64,000 nucleotides of DNA, taken from the NCBI GenBank assembly GCA_024734555.1, contig JANPWX010000172.1:3096886-3160885 (forward strand), given 5' to 3'. This DNA comes from Trochalopteron elliotii (taxonomy: Eukaryota > Chordata > Aves > Passeriformes > Leiothrichidae). The notes under the pieces were generated by a model, which saw only the letters and a list, made by a program, of their open reading frames with translations, was not told the DNA's origin and made no database searches. Made by a program: the position numbers and the translations under genes. Within the stretch, counting starts at the first letter, position 1. Every line of letters begins with the position of its first letter. Shown in pieces: positions 23,001-35,854 of the stretch.

Positions 23001-23129
23001 CTGAACAAGCACTTGGTATTTACCCTGGCTCTGGAAGCAGGTTGAGCAAGCCACTAAAAGTCCGTGGCATATAACTACATCCCAGCTCACAGTATCCAAC
23101 ACAGACTTTATCTCCCCACTCCATCTGGT
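23001..23129 (-). CDS. candidate internal coding exon (43 codons)
   Basis: Minus strand. The acceptor is GGGCTCTCTTTTAG and the near-consensus donor TTCAG|GTATGT. The 129-nt exon is phase 0 at both ends and reads SVLDTVSWDVVICHGLLVAC, then FQSQGKYQVLVQ. Hydrophobic beta or helix segments and the match in phase to 21429-21624 favour this frame. A different frame is also open across this exon and 90 nt upstream, but it meets a stop just before the strong donor, so I rejected it. The protein was not recognised. Confidence 0.5.
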
Positions 23130-23225
23130 CTAAAAGAGAGCCCTGGGTAACTGCCCCGTGGTAACTGTCAGCAAAGATGAAGTATTTGCTTTGTTCTGAT
23201 GGCAGGCTCTTCACAATCACCCCCC

Positions 23226-23249
23226 AAAAAAAAAAAAAAAAAAAAAAAA
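23226..23249 (+). repeat. poly-A tract (poly-T on minus strand)
   Basis: About 24 consecutive A preceded by C5-6. No retroelement body is attached. Confidence 0.9.
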
Positions 23250-26200
23250 GTTAATTATCTGCCAGGAAGAGAGGGCTTATTCCAGACACACGAAATGAGA
23301 ACACTAGGCACAGGTAGCTAAATCTCTAGACAGCTCTCCTACGACAAAGTCTGGAACCCCTGTTAAGCATGGCTACTGAAGATAAAGCATGAGGATGGAT
23401 ATAGCTACAATGTCAGCATTCCTCATCAGTAAGAGAGTATTTAATCAATTTATGAGATTTTTCCAAGGTAAAAAGAAAATACAGTCATTACCAAAGCGAC
23501 GACTATGTGCAAAGAGTCCTACAGCACAACTAGAAAGCCTTTCTCAAGTACAGCAAGTGCTCACAATGAGCCCAGGAAAATGAAGACTCCCCAGAGAAGT
23601 GCTGTGAAATGAAAGTACATACAAAAAACTGTGTAGCATCATCTTCCCACCCTCCTCACTTACCACACCACTACCTTGCCTCACAAGAGCATAGAGCACT
23701 TATAACTACAGTAGGGACCACAGTCTTCCTAGTTCCTCCCTGGAAGGATCTGCAACCATGGATTTTATTTTAAACACATTTAAGCTTTCCTTTTTCCTCC
23801 AAATATCACAGTAGTTACAAGCAATTTTTAGTGAATTTGTTACTGTCCATGCTGCCACATCCATGGCACTCTGCATTGATGAATAACCCTCAGCCTGGGC
23901 ACACAGTGCAGCATACTTCTGAGCCTCTCCCCCTTTCTGTGCTGCCACTGCTGTAGAAATTTTTCACTCCTCTTCCACAAATCCATCTTTTTCACATTAA
24001 CATACTTATTAAGTGAGAAGGAATCTCAATATGTCCAAAACAAATGTATTGGAAAAAGCAACTATTTGAAGTTTTCCTTAGTGGTTTTCTTTCACACATC
24101 TCTCTCCATAATCTCTACGCAAAAGGAAAAATTAAAATGTTCAGACAATGAAAATCTGGTTCCCCAGGAGAAAGGCTCTGCAGATACCCCCAGAGCTCAA
24201 CAGGATAAATAGAAAAGCTCCCTGGTCCCAAACTGAAGTAAAGATGAGTATGTGCATAGTTCACTGTTATTTTCTGCATCAAAACTGAGATCTTAACAAC
24301 TCTCACATCACCCAGTTAACCCAGTATAACAATCAGATAGCACACTCTCCTCCACTTAACAGCAAGTTATAGAACCTGTAACACTTCTCCAACATATTGC
24401 TACAAAACCATGTAAACTCCAAGGGCTTCCTAAAAGTTTGTCATCAGATTTACTTGTATCAATGTCAGTTCTTTGATCTGAAGACAAAGGAAGCAAGGGT
24501 AGACTTCAGCAATCTGGTATGCAGCTTTCACCTGCCAGCAGGCAAACATCTGAAGTCTACACGAAGACTTTAAATGAATTTTGAGGTCACTTCCACAGCA
24601 CTGAAGAACATACACAGCAGGATTACATCACAATAAATGACTGAAATAATTAAATAGTGTTGTTTTCCACACTGACTGCCTCTTAGGGGTTGAGGTAAGA
24701 TTTTTGTATCTCATAGCAGAGAAACTGCATCTCTTGCATCTTAAATGTACCACCTCCCTGTTTCTGGGTTATGGCTTCTATCAGGATAATTCCCAGAAAG
24801 TAAGATAGTGACTACAATACACACTGCTGGAGAAACAGGTGATTCTCCTTCCCACTTCATACTGGGGTATTTAGAGATTCAAATTTTATTCATGAAGTAT
24901 TTACTATCTGTCAAAATACAATGGGAAAAAAATTAATTTCCATAAGGAACAGAGGCATTTGTAGCTTATGCAAGCTTTACAAAGTACTTGGAGCAGGTAT
25001 CTCAGAAATGTCCAAATATTCTCTAAAACTATAAAAAGATTTTGTTGGATCAGTTTCAGAATGAAATATTTCACAATGAAAGTGCTCAGCTTTTTGAAAA
25101 AAATAATCTTAATTAATAAAATGGCCTTTATTAGCACACAGTGAAATCTTTCTCAAAATCAGAAGAAATGTTTCAAAATTCATCCACAATCAAGATCTGA
25201 TATCTCTGTCCATAAAGAACTGACCAACCTGGCTTCAAAATCCTACTCAATTTTTCCCTTAAGCTGTTAAATGTCTTCTTCTATGTCTACTCCATCCTTT
25301 GTAGCACAAAACAGAACATTAAAAAGATACAGCTAACACCTGTATTTAAGTCAGTTCAGTCTTTAATGAATTACAGTGTCTGAAATGAAACTGCACAGTA
25401 GTAATATACTCCATCCTGTGCACTTATGAGAGATACAACAAATGCAGTGTCATCAGCATCTCTGATGAAAAAATCCATTTCACTTGTTTATCACAGCACA
25501 AAGTTAAGAAGGAGCCTTGTAAGAATTCAGGGAACACAAATATTAATAGTCAAGAAAAAAATCATTAAACCATAAACTGGAATATTTCTTCCATTCTACA
25601 GCTCTGAATATTGGTCCATCATCTCATAACTAAAGTGTAATAAACCGTATGTACTCTCCCAAAGCATTTCTAAAAGTCTCAAGATAGAATTAGACCCTGA
25701 ATAACAGGAATTGTTTTTTTAATTTTTAATGTGAAGTTGTTCACTGAGACAGTCTTTTAAAACCAAGGACTCTTTATTGTTAAACACAGCTGATTTATCA
25801 AATCAATTCTCTAATTGTCACCATTTCAAATTAACACTAAAATCTTTGTTTCTGCCTTTCTCAAAGTGTACAGAGCAGCTATTTTCTTAGATGGTTATCA
25901 TCCAAATTTTGAATAACTGGTGGTTACTAGAGATAAATAAAATTAATACCCAGCTTATTCAAGAAAAATAACTATAAATAAAGAAAAAAATAGCACATTC
26001 AGGAGCAACATAAAATGTACACTGCAAGCAGCAGGCCTGTAGTGCTTCCTTCTTCTGCATTAAAGTATTCTGCAGCTTGACACAAAATATTTCTGATTAC
26101 TAGTTTGCATTTGCATTATATTCTAGAAGAGGAAGGAATGGTAGGTAAGATTGTCTCAGACTGAACAGATGTTCATCTTCTGGCATCACCCCTTTCTCAA

Positions 26201-26449
26201 TCTATTTTTTACTATACAATTATTATTTTTTATTATACAATTTTACATTCCTCAAGAAATTATGAGGTGAAAAAAATATAATTTGACTGGCAGCCACCTG
26301 ATTATTTTACAGTTCATAAGAACTGGAGACTAACTATGAAAACATCCTCTCAAAACCTGAAGTGCAGACACAATAATCACTATAAATTTTGCCACAAAGG
26401 TAAATATGTCCTACACAAGTGAAGTGTAATGCCACTGCTACAAAGTTAC
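23250..26449. other. intron-like stretch
   Basis: AT-rich with no recognised repeat. Small minus-strand acceptor/donor pairs occur near 24463 (would encode IKELTLIQ) and 24531 (SSCRLQMFACWQ), both phase 0, but they are too short to call. A minus-strand open frame at 23706-23948 contains GGEAQKYAALCAQAEGYSS; a possible acceptor precedes it and a weak donor ACA|GTAACA lies inside it. It was not called. Confidence 0.35.
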
Positions 26450-26527
26450 CTGATGTTTCTTCAGGTGTTCATTTTCCAGCTTTTTTGTAGATCTGCTGGC
26501 ATACAAGAGGAACAATCCCTGCCAGTC
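26450..26527 (-). CDS. candidate exon, Lys/Glu-rich (26 codons)
   Basis: Minus strand. The donor CATCAG|GTAACT is good; the acceptor TGCTGTATCCATAG is moderate. It is phase 0 at both ends, reading DWQGLFLLYASRSTKK then ending EHLKKHQ. It would join in frame to the 23001-23129 exon. A second frame is open over the same DNA (GLAGIVPLVCQQIYKKAGK, then a stop), so the assignment is uncertain. Confidence 0.28.
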
Positions 26528-29500
26528 CTATGGATACAGCACTGCAATGGGCCTCACCCAAATCCACTCCAGCAAGCAGAGGAAAAAGGAAAGATCCCTA
26601 TCAGCTTTATGTGACATCTTCAATCTTAAAATTGAAAAATCACTTTTCAGCATTTTCACAGATGTTTGCTTTCAGTCCTCTCTTCCCAGAAAATATATGA
26701 CTCGGGCTTTACACCATTAAACATTTTATATCTTATCCTCCATGTACTCAGTAACCTCAGAGCAAGAAAAAATTTCATGCCACAGAAGTATGAAAAAACT
26801 ATGTTTTAGTCAAAGTTTAATGACAATTCCATTTTCCTCCATATGATCAACACATTCTAGATTTTTTTACAGGAGTCACACTTACATTTTATCACAATTT
26901 ATATTCAAGCCCAAAGAGCAAAAGAAGCCATACTTGTAAATGCAAAGTTATCCAAAAACCTGCAGCTGGGAAAAAAAGTGCTGATTAGATCTTTTAGTCA
27001 AAAAAAGACTTTATTTGATAGAAACGCCTTCCTAAGATGGAAGGGCCTTCCTCACCATACCAATTTGCACAGCAAATAACCAACGTCTTTGGAAAACAGA
27101 TCCTTTCACTTCCCTTTGAAATGCATTTTAAATAAGAAACACAAACTACAGTTGCAGAACTATTGGGCAGAGGATAAGCTTTAGCCAAATGTAGCCGTAA
27201 ATGTAGGAGGCTGCTTTTCATGAACAATAATTAGTACTCCCCGCTGAGGTAAATGCACATAATTGTTTGTTTATTTTGCAAGGACACACATTCATGCACA
27301 TTACTGGCAACTAGGTATGGGGTCTATCCTCTGATTTCCAGATGCTGATGAGAGCACCCCATGCACCCAGCTGCCACATCACTCCTGGTGTAAAAAGCCT
27401 TGGGTTAAGATCCACCACCTTTTCAAAACAGCCGGTTCTCAACTCCAAATGTTAAATTACACATTGAGCAAATGCTAAGAGAAAGTTACATGAGGGCAGC
27501 CACTTAAATGATGTTCACACTCTCGTGAAGAGCTCAGCTTTAAGTGAACACAATCTGTCATACAGACTTAGGTTTCTCCAGGCCTTCCATAGACGTGTAG
27601 CCCCTCATGCTCATCTTAGCAACATTCAACAGTTGCATCTTCTTATGCTTGTTTTACACAACATGCGGTCGGCTCCAATATAGAAGCTGTCACCTCTGTC
27701 AGACTGCACTTTATTCAAGATGCTGCTGGAAGTCTGGGCAACACAGCAGTGGGGAGCAAAGCCCACATTTTAGCAATAGCAAATGCCATTTTAGCACGTG
27801 CTCACAGCCAGCACATCATTCAACACGTCTAACTATGGAAGTGAGGACACCACACTGTTATTAGCATGTCTGAGAAAATATCAAAAGGGACATCTTTAAG
27901 AAAGGTACATGCATTCAGCCAATGGCTTATTCAACTGCTTGAGCTCTTTGCTGGGGAATCTGGCCCCTTGACTGCATAATATTAAGAACTGAAGTTACTG
28001 AAGGCAGCAGATGTCAAAGCTACCACCAGACATGGAAATCCATAAGCCTCTTTCTCCCTTCATATGACCTGAACTTTCCAGATGGGTAGTATTTTTGCAA
28101 GGTTTTGGTCTGTCTTCTGCAATTATTCTTTTATGGAGGAAGTTGTATTTTTCCTGCTAATCCTACCACTTACGAAAGCAGCTGCCTCTGCTCCCTCAGC
28201 AAGTACTGTTGTGTTGCAGGATCCATCCTAGTATTCGGGAATCAGTCAAGCTTGGTGAAAAGCTCCCAGTTCCAACAGCAATACCACAAAAATACCCCAC
28301 TGAAAGCTATCCAAGACTGGGACTTCTTGCAAAGTTATGATGAAATGTTCAGTGACAGTCAACAATCTTTTTGTGCAATTATATAATCTTGTATAAGCAG
28401 ATGGTCTTTCTTTTTTTCCCCTCTCTTCAAATTCTAGTATTTCAGTGCAATACAATTACCAAACTCTACTTACAGGTAAGAGTGTATTCAGATTCATCTT
28501 TTTTATCTCTTCCTATTCACTCTTCCACCTCTTCTAGCCCACCACGTTTGGACAATCATTTCATTTGCATCTATTTCCTCAATGCTTGATGAGTCTCAGG
28601 AGAACCAGGATTGCTCATATCAGCCAAAGAGCTATACAGGTCCAAACACATGTCAGCACTTATCATGAACCAAGCGAACACACAGTGCCTCATACAAACA
28701 GCAACCTCATCTGATTTTGAAGCACTTTACTGAAAATATCATGCAAAAATTAAAATAAATTAATGGATGTTGTCAAAACCTGATGAAGAGATTCAGTTTA
28801 AATACTGGCCCTTCAGCATCAAAGTAAAATTCATCTTAGCAACTAAGAAATAACCTGAATCACCACTCTAAAGGGTATGGTTCAACTGCAGGTAGATTGA
28901 GGGATAAACAAGTTGGGGGAATGAGGAGAGGAGAGAAAAAAAAAAAAAAAAAAGAGAGAAACCTCACCAAAGGTGTGACCCTCTGGACTTCCTGGACTTC
29001 TATGAACAGCTCAAAACGCCCCAGAAGACTTAAGTGTATTTTCAGAAACACTCTGTGGAAGCAGTTGTGCTGATCCCAACATCATAGCTGAGGACACTAT
29101 GAGACTGCAGAAATGCAATAAAGTTTACCATGTTGCCACAGCTGAATATTTGGCAGTTCAGAATTGGTGGGTTTGGGGGTCTTTTTGTTCCTCTCTTGAC
29201 ATTACCAAGGGGAATTGAGTCCCTTCAATTTGACTGTCTGCATCTGGCTAATTGTAGTAAATTTGGCCATTTGCTCATGGACTAGAGATGTCAGAAAAGT
29301 CAACTAAACTACCTGTAAGGGGCCAGAGCAGACAAAATCAAGAGGCAGGGAGACAGCCTAGCAAGGCAGGCCAAAAGCCCCCCTTCTCAGCACACTTGCA
29401 GACAAGGTAACAGCACTTCAGGTTGCTTGGACAACGTGCTCGTAGAAAAAGCTGACAGAGAAGCATTTACAAATCAGCAGTTTTAAATCAACATCCATTT

Positions 29501-29950
29501 CCAGCTGTGAGCCACAGAAAATGTGAATACACTGTTTAATAGTATTGCTACAGACTGCAGAACACAATCTCATTGCAGAGGATACCAGTAGGGCCTGGTC
29601 TGCCTTACGAAAGACCCCAGAGCAGTGCTTCCCAGTGAGCCCAATCCTTCACAAGTCTTGGATCTATAAACGCAAAACCCAAAAAGCAGCTGATGTGCAC
29701 CCAGCACCACCTTGGAGTTGAATACTTCATCCAATGGTCACAACTCTCCCAGATTATATGCACAGATACTCTTTCAAGTAACCAGTAATTTCTTACTTGA
29801 TCACTAAGATGTAGGTGGGAAAACAACCCCAAACCACACCACTGTACACTGACTTATTTCATTACAATATGATTATTCATTAGTATTATAAATAAAGAAA
29901 GGAACTGTGGAATTGCTCAGAAATGCCTCCAGAATGCCACAGCAGTGTTT
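26528..29950. other. no gene or known repeat seen
   Basis: AT-rich, apart from a purine and poly-A run at 28928-28960. A 53-nt minus-strand pair near 27059-27111 has good splice sites but two open frames, so I left it out. Confidence 0.35.
28928..28960 (+). repeat. purine/poly-A simple repeat
   Basis: GAGGAGAGAAAA leads into about 18 A and then GAGAGAAA. Confidence 0.85.
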
Positions 29951-30237
29951 CACAGAATCACAGAACAGGTAAGGCTGGAAAGGACCACAGTGGGTCATCT
30001 GATCCAACCTCCCTGCTTAAGCACGGTCATCCTAGAGTACATAGCACAGGATTCCATCCAGATGGTTCTTGAGTCTCCAGTGAGGGAGACTCCACAATCA
30101 CTCTGCACAACTTGTTCCAGTGAGTAACCGTGCACATGATAGAGAAGTACTTCCTCATGTTCAGGTGAAAATTCCTGGGCATCACTTTCTTCCTATTGTG
30201 TCTTTTCCTATTTCCTTATGCTGAGTTTTTTTCCAGA
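29951..30237 (-). mobile_element. CR1 LINE 3' fragment
   Basis: The left end CACAGAATCACAGAACAGG is the reverse complement of a CR1 3' terminus. It is followed by GGACCACAGTGGGTCATCTG, GGAGACTCCACAATCACTCT and TTCCAGTGAGTAACC, matching in order the antisense of the ORF2 end and 3' UTR of the CR1 subfamilies with this ending. It is 5' truncated, about 290 bp, and runs into an A/C simple repeat on the right. Confidence 0.9.
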
Positions 30238-30243
30238 GGCGGA

Positions 30244-30331
30244 TAAAACAACAACAACAACAACCACCAAAAAAAAAAACAACAACCAAAAAAACCCCCA
30301 CAAAACCAAAAAACAAACAAACAAACAAATC
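30244..30331 (+). repeat. A/C-rich simple repeat (CAA, CAAA units)
   Basis: Runs of ACAACAACAACAAC, then poly-A/C, then AAACAAACAAACAAAC. It abuts the 5'-truncated side of the CR1 fragment. Confidence 0.9.
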
Positions 30332-32040
30332 CCTTGACTGAGTGCTTGCTCCCACTTTTCAGATACACAGTACAGCTCTGAGAAACAACCACATTCCTAC
30401 CAGTGCTCCACTGATGATGTGAACGACTAACCTATCCCGTGAAATGTGGCAGAGCAGCAGCACGGCAGCAGCCAGACCACCTAGAGCCTGTGCCATACAC
30501 ACCTCCCCACACACAGCTGTGTGCAGCATCAAGTTTGTTTTCTGTGCCGTAACACCGCCTGCCCAGCAATCAGCCACTTCAGTTTAAACTAATAATGGAA
30601 TGTAACTCAATCAAGTTTTCTTTATTACTGCAACACACACTGAATGTCCAAAGCAATCTATTTTTACATGGCATGTTACTCTTCGCTACGTATGCCAAAA
30701 AAATCCAGTCAATTTTTAGAGCGACACATTTCAGCGCGCATTTCTAGGCCCATATGACAGCAAAAGCTGGACACTGTTTGCATCATTTTACTGAGAATGT
30801 GATTCCAACATAAGCTCCTATTCAGAAATTTAGTCCTTTATTTCCCAGTTGCTTTCAGAAAGGCTGATTTCAGCTGAGTGCTTAGCTGATGAATTTTAAT
30901 AGATTATCATCCTTTAGGCTGTGGCAGTTGTTCCTCACACACACCAAACCATAGAGTTGAGCCTTCACATAAGAACTTCAGTGCCACTGGTTCAACTACC
31001 TGCTGATTTTCCCAGTGTCTCATACAGGTAACATAACATTGCCACATCTTGTATTCACAAGCAGGTGAAATTCACCCTGCTGTCATACAGAGGTGAAATA
31101 TTAAAAATGAAGCGCAAGCAACTTTATGTCATACCCCAGCAGTTTGTACTCAAATCAGCTGCTTGTGTGACACTACGTGCAGAGCCTCAGACGAGTGTCC
31201 AGGAAATCCTGGCAAATGACACACGTGATTAAACGTGTGCGTGCTCTGTCAGTAATGCTCTAACTTTGTGAAAAGAAATAAAGTAATCAACACTGGCTAT
31301 AGAATTAAATATATAATTATTAAAAAATTACAGTATTTCAGCATAAAGTTCTCTTCCCTGTGAAGAAGTCTCAGAACCGCTTATTGGGACTCAAACAGCA
31401 ATGCACAGACCCCGTGAGCAGGACTGTATCTTCTCTGACAACCTGCGGGCTGTGGCACCTGAAGGCTGGTAATCCACTCAAGGGATGCATAAGATGACTT
31501 ATGAACTTTCATTTTGAGTAACTGTTTCCCGTAAGCTTTTCTGGTGTAAAGTGGTGCAAGGTACAGGAAAAGCTAAGAATCTGAAATTAAAAAACCCCAA
31601 TATCACAATGGCACGCCTGCACCACGTCGACTCATAAATTACAGAGTCTTGCGGTATGTGGTTTTGTTACCTCATACTAGGCATCGTGATAATTATGAGA
31701 ACCACACCTTTCATCTTGCTGACCTATAATGCTACATTAATGTAACGTTACACTCGCAATTTAAGCTTCAGTGATTTTTTTCAGGTATTCAGGCAGGCTT
31801 ATTAAAACTTTAATAAACTGAAATGCATGCTAGCTAGCTTCATCGTGCTGTAGCAGCACTGCTTCTTCATACTTCTAGCGAAAGACTTAGTCCCTAGGTA
31901 CTTAAAACTTCTGCCTTTTTTCCCCTAGTTTTAAAACTTGGTCTGCTTCAAAGAACTACCTCGTTTTTTGATAGCTTAAGCGCTGTGTTTTATTAGCAAA
32001 AAGAGAAACTCGGGAAGATGCAGACGGGAGGCAAGCAGCG
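30332..32040. other. upstream flank of CpG island, no gene seen
   Basis: No repeat recognised. An E-box-like CACGTG lies inside a short inverted repeat (CACACGTGATTAAACGTGTG) near 31211-31230, about 0.8 kb left of the island. GC content climbs only after about 32,040. Confidence 0.4.
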
Positions 32041-33500
32041 CAGCAGCCAAGGCAGCACACCTGCCGAGGCGGGAAGGTGCGGGGAGACGGCAGCGCCGTG
32101 CCCGGCTGCGGACGAGATGCTTTCGCGGGCAGACCCTGCGCTCCAGCACGCCTGAGGCCCGGCCGGGCGCGGGCAGGCCGGTCCCGCCGNNNNNNNNNNN
32201 NNNNNNNNNNNNNNNNNNNNNNNNNNNNNNNNNNNNNNNNNNNNNNNNNNNNNNNNNNNNNNNNNNNNNNNNNNNNNNNNNNNNNNNNNNNNNNNNNNNN
32301 NNNNNNNNNNNNNNNNNNNNNNNNNNNNNNNNNNNNNNNNNNNNNNNNNNNNNNNNNNNNNNNNNNNNNNNNNNNNNNNNNNNNNNNNNNNNNNNNNNNN
32401 NNNNNNNNNNNNNNNNNNNNNNNNNNNNNNNNNNNNNNNNNNNNNNNNNNNNNNNNNNNNNNNNNNNNNNNNNNNNNNNNNNNNNNNNNNNNNNNNNNNN
32501 NNNNNNNNNNNNNNNNNNNNNNNNNNNNNNNNNNNNNNNNNNNNNNNNNNNNNNNNNNNNNNNNNNNNNNNNNNNNNNNNNNNNNNNNNNNNNNNNNNNN
32601 NNNNNNNNNNNNNNNNNNNNNNNNNNNNNNNNNNNNNNNNNNNNNNNNNNNNNNNNNNNNNNNNNNNNNNNNNNNNNNNNNNNNNNNNNNNNNNNNNNNN
32701 NNNNNNNNNNNNNNNNNNNNNNNNNNNNNNNNNNNNNNNNNNNNNNNNNNNNNNNNNNNNNNNNNNNNNNNNNNNNNNNNNNNNNNNNNNNNNNNNNNNN
32801 NNNNNNNNNNNNNNNNNNNNNNNNNNNNNNNNNNNNNNNNNNNNNNNNNNNNNNNNNNNNNNNNNNNNNNNNNNNNNNNNNNNNNNNNNNNNNNNNNNNN
32901 NNNNNNNNNNNNNNNNNNNNNNNNNNNNNNNNNNNNNNNNNNNNNNNNNNNNNNNNNNNNNNNNNNNNNNGGGGACACCGCGCCGCCTCGTCCGGCCCCG
33001 CGCGGGGCTGAGGGGAAGCGGGGAGAACTTTCCCCCTCAGCCTCTCGGAGGCAGCGGCGGGGCTGGGGTCCGTTCCTGGCGCCGGCGGGGCGAGGGGAGA
33101 TGCTCCGGGGTAGTTGCTGGGGCCGGGAAGGTGGTGCCCACCCCAGGGGGCTCGCCCAGCCGCCGGGAGATGGCTCCTAACGCGGCCGTCACCTCCACGC
33201 TCTCGGGGCGGGGAGCGACCAGCTCTCGCCGAGGTCGCTAAACTGAGGGGCGGTCGCTCCTTCTCCAAGGGGGCCGAGGCCGCCAAACGCAGCCTTCACC
33301 TGCTCGGCGACGAGACGCAGGCCCCGGGCACCTGCTCGGGGTACCGGGGCCCCTCCGCCGCCGGGTGGGGTACGGTCCCCCTTCCCCCTGAGCTGCCGGT
33401 CACAGATCCCTGTGCCAGATCGTTCACGTCTTCGGCTCCCGCTGAGGCGGGTCAGGGGTGTGAGACTGCGGCCCTGGGGAGAAAAGTTAACAGGAGTCGC
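32041..33500. promoter_or_regulatory. CpG island, likely (bidirectional) promoter
   Basis: Both sides of the assembly gap are very GC-rich and dense in CpG (32041-32189 and 32971-33500), in a window that is otherwise AT-rich. The right flank has a GGGGCGGGGAG Sp1-type box at 33205. Islands of this size usually mark a vertebrate promoter and first exon. The + strand composition is A+C-rich to the left and T+G-rich to the right, and exon candidates lie on the minus strand to the left and the plus strand to the right. Divergent transcription from this island is therefore a reasonable inference. Long open frames through the island are a by-product of high GC and the Ns and are not called as genes. 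Confidence 0.8.
32190..32970. other. assembly gap, 781 Ns
   Basis: An unbroken run of N in the core of the CpG island. Dropout of extremely GC-rich promoter and first-exon sequence is typical for bird short-read assemblies. First exons of either flanking gene may be hidden here. Confidence 0.99.
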
Positions 33501-35854
33501 GCACACATCGCTTCCAAATCCTATTTTGATTTCGTCTCCAGAAAGCTATTCAGCAGAGAGGCTGACTGATTAATTGATTTTAATGAAGGTCTCCCTAGGC
33601 TCAAATTTGCAGACAGCTTTATTTAAAATTAAAAGAAAAAAAAAAATCACTTGTCAGGAAGGCTCTCCTTCCCCCCCCCCCGCCCCCCCACTGTTTCTTT
33701 TTTCTATTAATCTTTTTTCTATAATTACAAGATTCTATTATATTGTTAATAATTTTGAGCAAAAGCAGGGCTAAAAAACACCTCTTAATCTGCACGAGAT
33801 TCTGAATTTTGTGGATGTAAGTGGTTCCACTGATCCGGCTGACAGATTACAGTCCCAAGTTGTTATCTCTGTAAAATCAAGCGTATGGACAAGAATAAAC
33901 CTAACCCTTGCATATCTTGTTACCTGTATTGCAGATGAGGATGTTCATAGCGTTGCTGTGGGAGCCAAAGAATAGCAAATCCTAAAAATGCAGTGAAGGA
34001 AAAAAATAGTGTTTGCCCATTTCCTAAAAGGACAAAAACTCTCGGAGCTAGTCCCTGGTGTCCCGTATATCAGAGAACCCATCATTTGTGTTGAGAAAAC
34101 AAGCTTTATCTTGCAGTTTATTTTAGTAATTTTCTTACATCTCCACTTTAATATTTTTCTGATGTTTTGCCCTCATCCACTTGTATTTTTTTGGATGTAT
34201 AAATCCACTCCTTTTAGTTTACATCAAAGCAAACAAAGCAAATACAAAGCCATTCCAGAAAAATACCATGTGGAGAGAAGCCTTCTCTTACTTCAACGCT
34301 CCACCCAAGCTGGAGTTTGTAAATAGAGTTTGGATAGCCATGAGATGCTGCAACATAGAACTATTACACTTAAAAAAAGAATAGTAACATGGATACATGA
34401 TAGCCCACAGTATGTTTTCAAGGTTCATTGCAGTCAACATGTAGTTTAGAAGGTTGTAAAACTGCTGCTTTTAGGCATTTCATGGAAATGAATAATTCTT
34501 TTGAATAATACAGAGGCACATCTGTCATGTGGTCCACCTGTTACAAGCATAGCTACTTCACAATTTACTATTCTTCTAATTTCTTCACTGTCTCTGGTGT
34601 TATCAAAGGAATTTGCTCACTATGAGTTGACTCAGTGAAGGAGGAGTTGTTCCTACCTAAGATGATAATTCTGGAAAGTCATGCCACACAAGCTGCTCTC
34701 ATGAATAATACCATACAGTCAGGTTTGTGGAAGTGCCCTTGTAATCAAGACATAAACAAACATGTAATGAGTATGGAAGAGGAGTGAAAAGGGAAGATAA
34801 CCATCTTCCCCAATAAATTTCAGTTTTAGAGACTAATTTGTAGAATCAAACTCATAGGCCTTTTAAAATGTACAAGTAAAAATTCACCAGCATAATTCAA
34901 ATAGAAGTTTTCTGAGCCAGTAAATCAAGATTAATCAGAATGAGTATTAAATACAAGAATTTCATGTGGCTAATCTATCAAGGTAAACAGATATGTGATT
35001 TAGTGTATTATGAAACAGAACTGTGATGGACTTGTGTTGTTATCAAAAACTTTTCATAGCTATTAACAAAGAGCACTGGTCACCTACAAAGAAGTCAAAG
35101 TATGTTTGTAGCTGACAAGTAATAAACATTATGGTTAACCACCTGCTAGTAACATACAATGTAATGGTTACTTTCTGATGTGTGAACTTGTCCAGTTAGC
35201 TGCAGGTCTCTTTTCATTAATTGTTTGCTAAACTCTCAGGGGTTTTGTGACCCTTTGAGGTAGAGAGAGAGAGAGCTCAACTCTTGCAGCAGTCAAGAAG
35301 AGCTGGAAAGCCAGGAGTTACTGGTGTTCCATAGGGATTCCATTCAGTATCTTTTGATGAAATTACTCCTATTCCATAGGGCCCATTTTTGTACATATTC
35401 AACTTTGATGGCTTCAGTAGAAGTTAGGATAGTTAAACCACTTCATATGTTGTTTCCTATGATTTAAAAACTTGGAACACTCTCCCTGTTTTTCCATAGA
35501 GGGGGAAGGGATTTGTTCCCAACACAATAAAGAAATTTCTGCCCCTGGTTTTGATGTCCAGGCTCATGAAAGACAGGCATGAACAGACCCAGTGAAGAAT
35601 GCCTCCAAAATTAACTCTTCCCATCCCTGATTCGATGTTGTTGTCATGTCACCATCTGTGTATTACAGACAAAATACATGATGTCCTGATAATAAGTGGT
35701 ACTTGTGGACAGAACACCTACTCTTCCTCATGTATTTGTTATTCTTTTCTCTAGTACCTGGGAGATGGAGTAATTTTACCAAACTTCTTATCAGCAGTTT
35801 ATCTGATCCAGTATGTTCTGAAGTTCTTTAATATGAATGATCACAATGTGAAGA
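33501..35854. other. no gene or known repeat seen
   Basis: AT-rich DNA just right of the island,with a C-homopolymer at 33671-33690. An acceptor-like site near 33934 is followed by a short frame without a donor. It is presumably intron 1 of a rightward gene. Confidence 0.35.
33671..33690 (+). repeat. C-homopolymer tract
   Basis: About 18 C interrupted by one G. Confidence 0.9.

Noticed and set aside
23020..23220. Alternative open frame over the 23.0 kb exon (contains SKYFIFADSYHGAVTQ)
   Set aside because: It looks protein-like but hits a stop just before the strong GTATGT donor. The frame I kept fits both splice sites and the next exon.
31956..33286. Very long open frames on both strands across the N gap
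   Set aside because: They are created by the 781 Ns and GC-rich flanks; no sequence supports coding.
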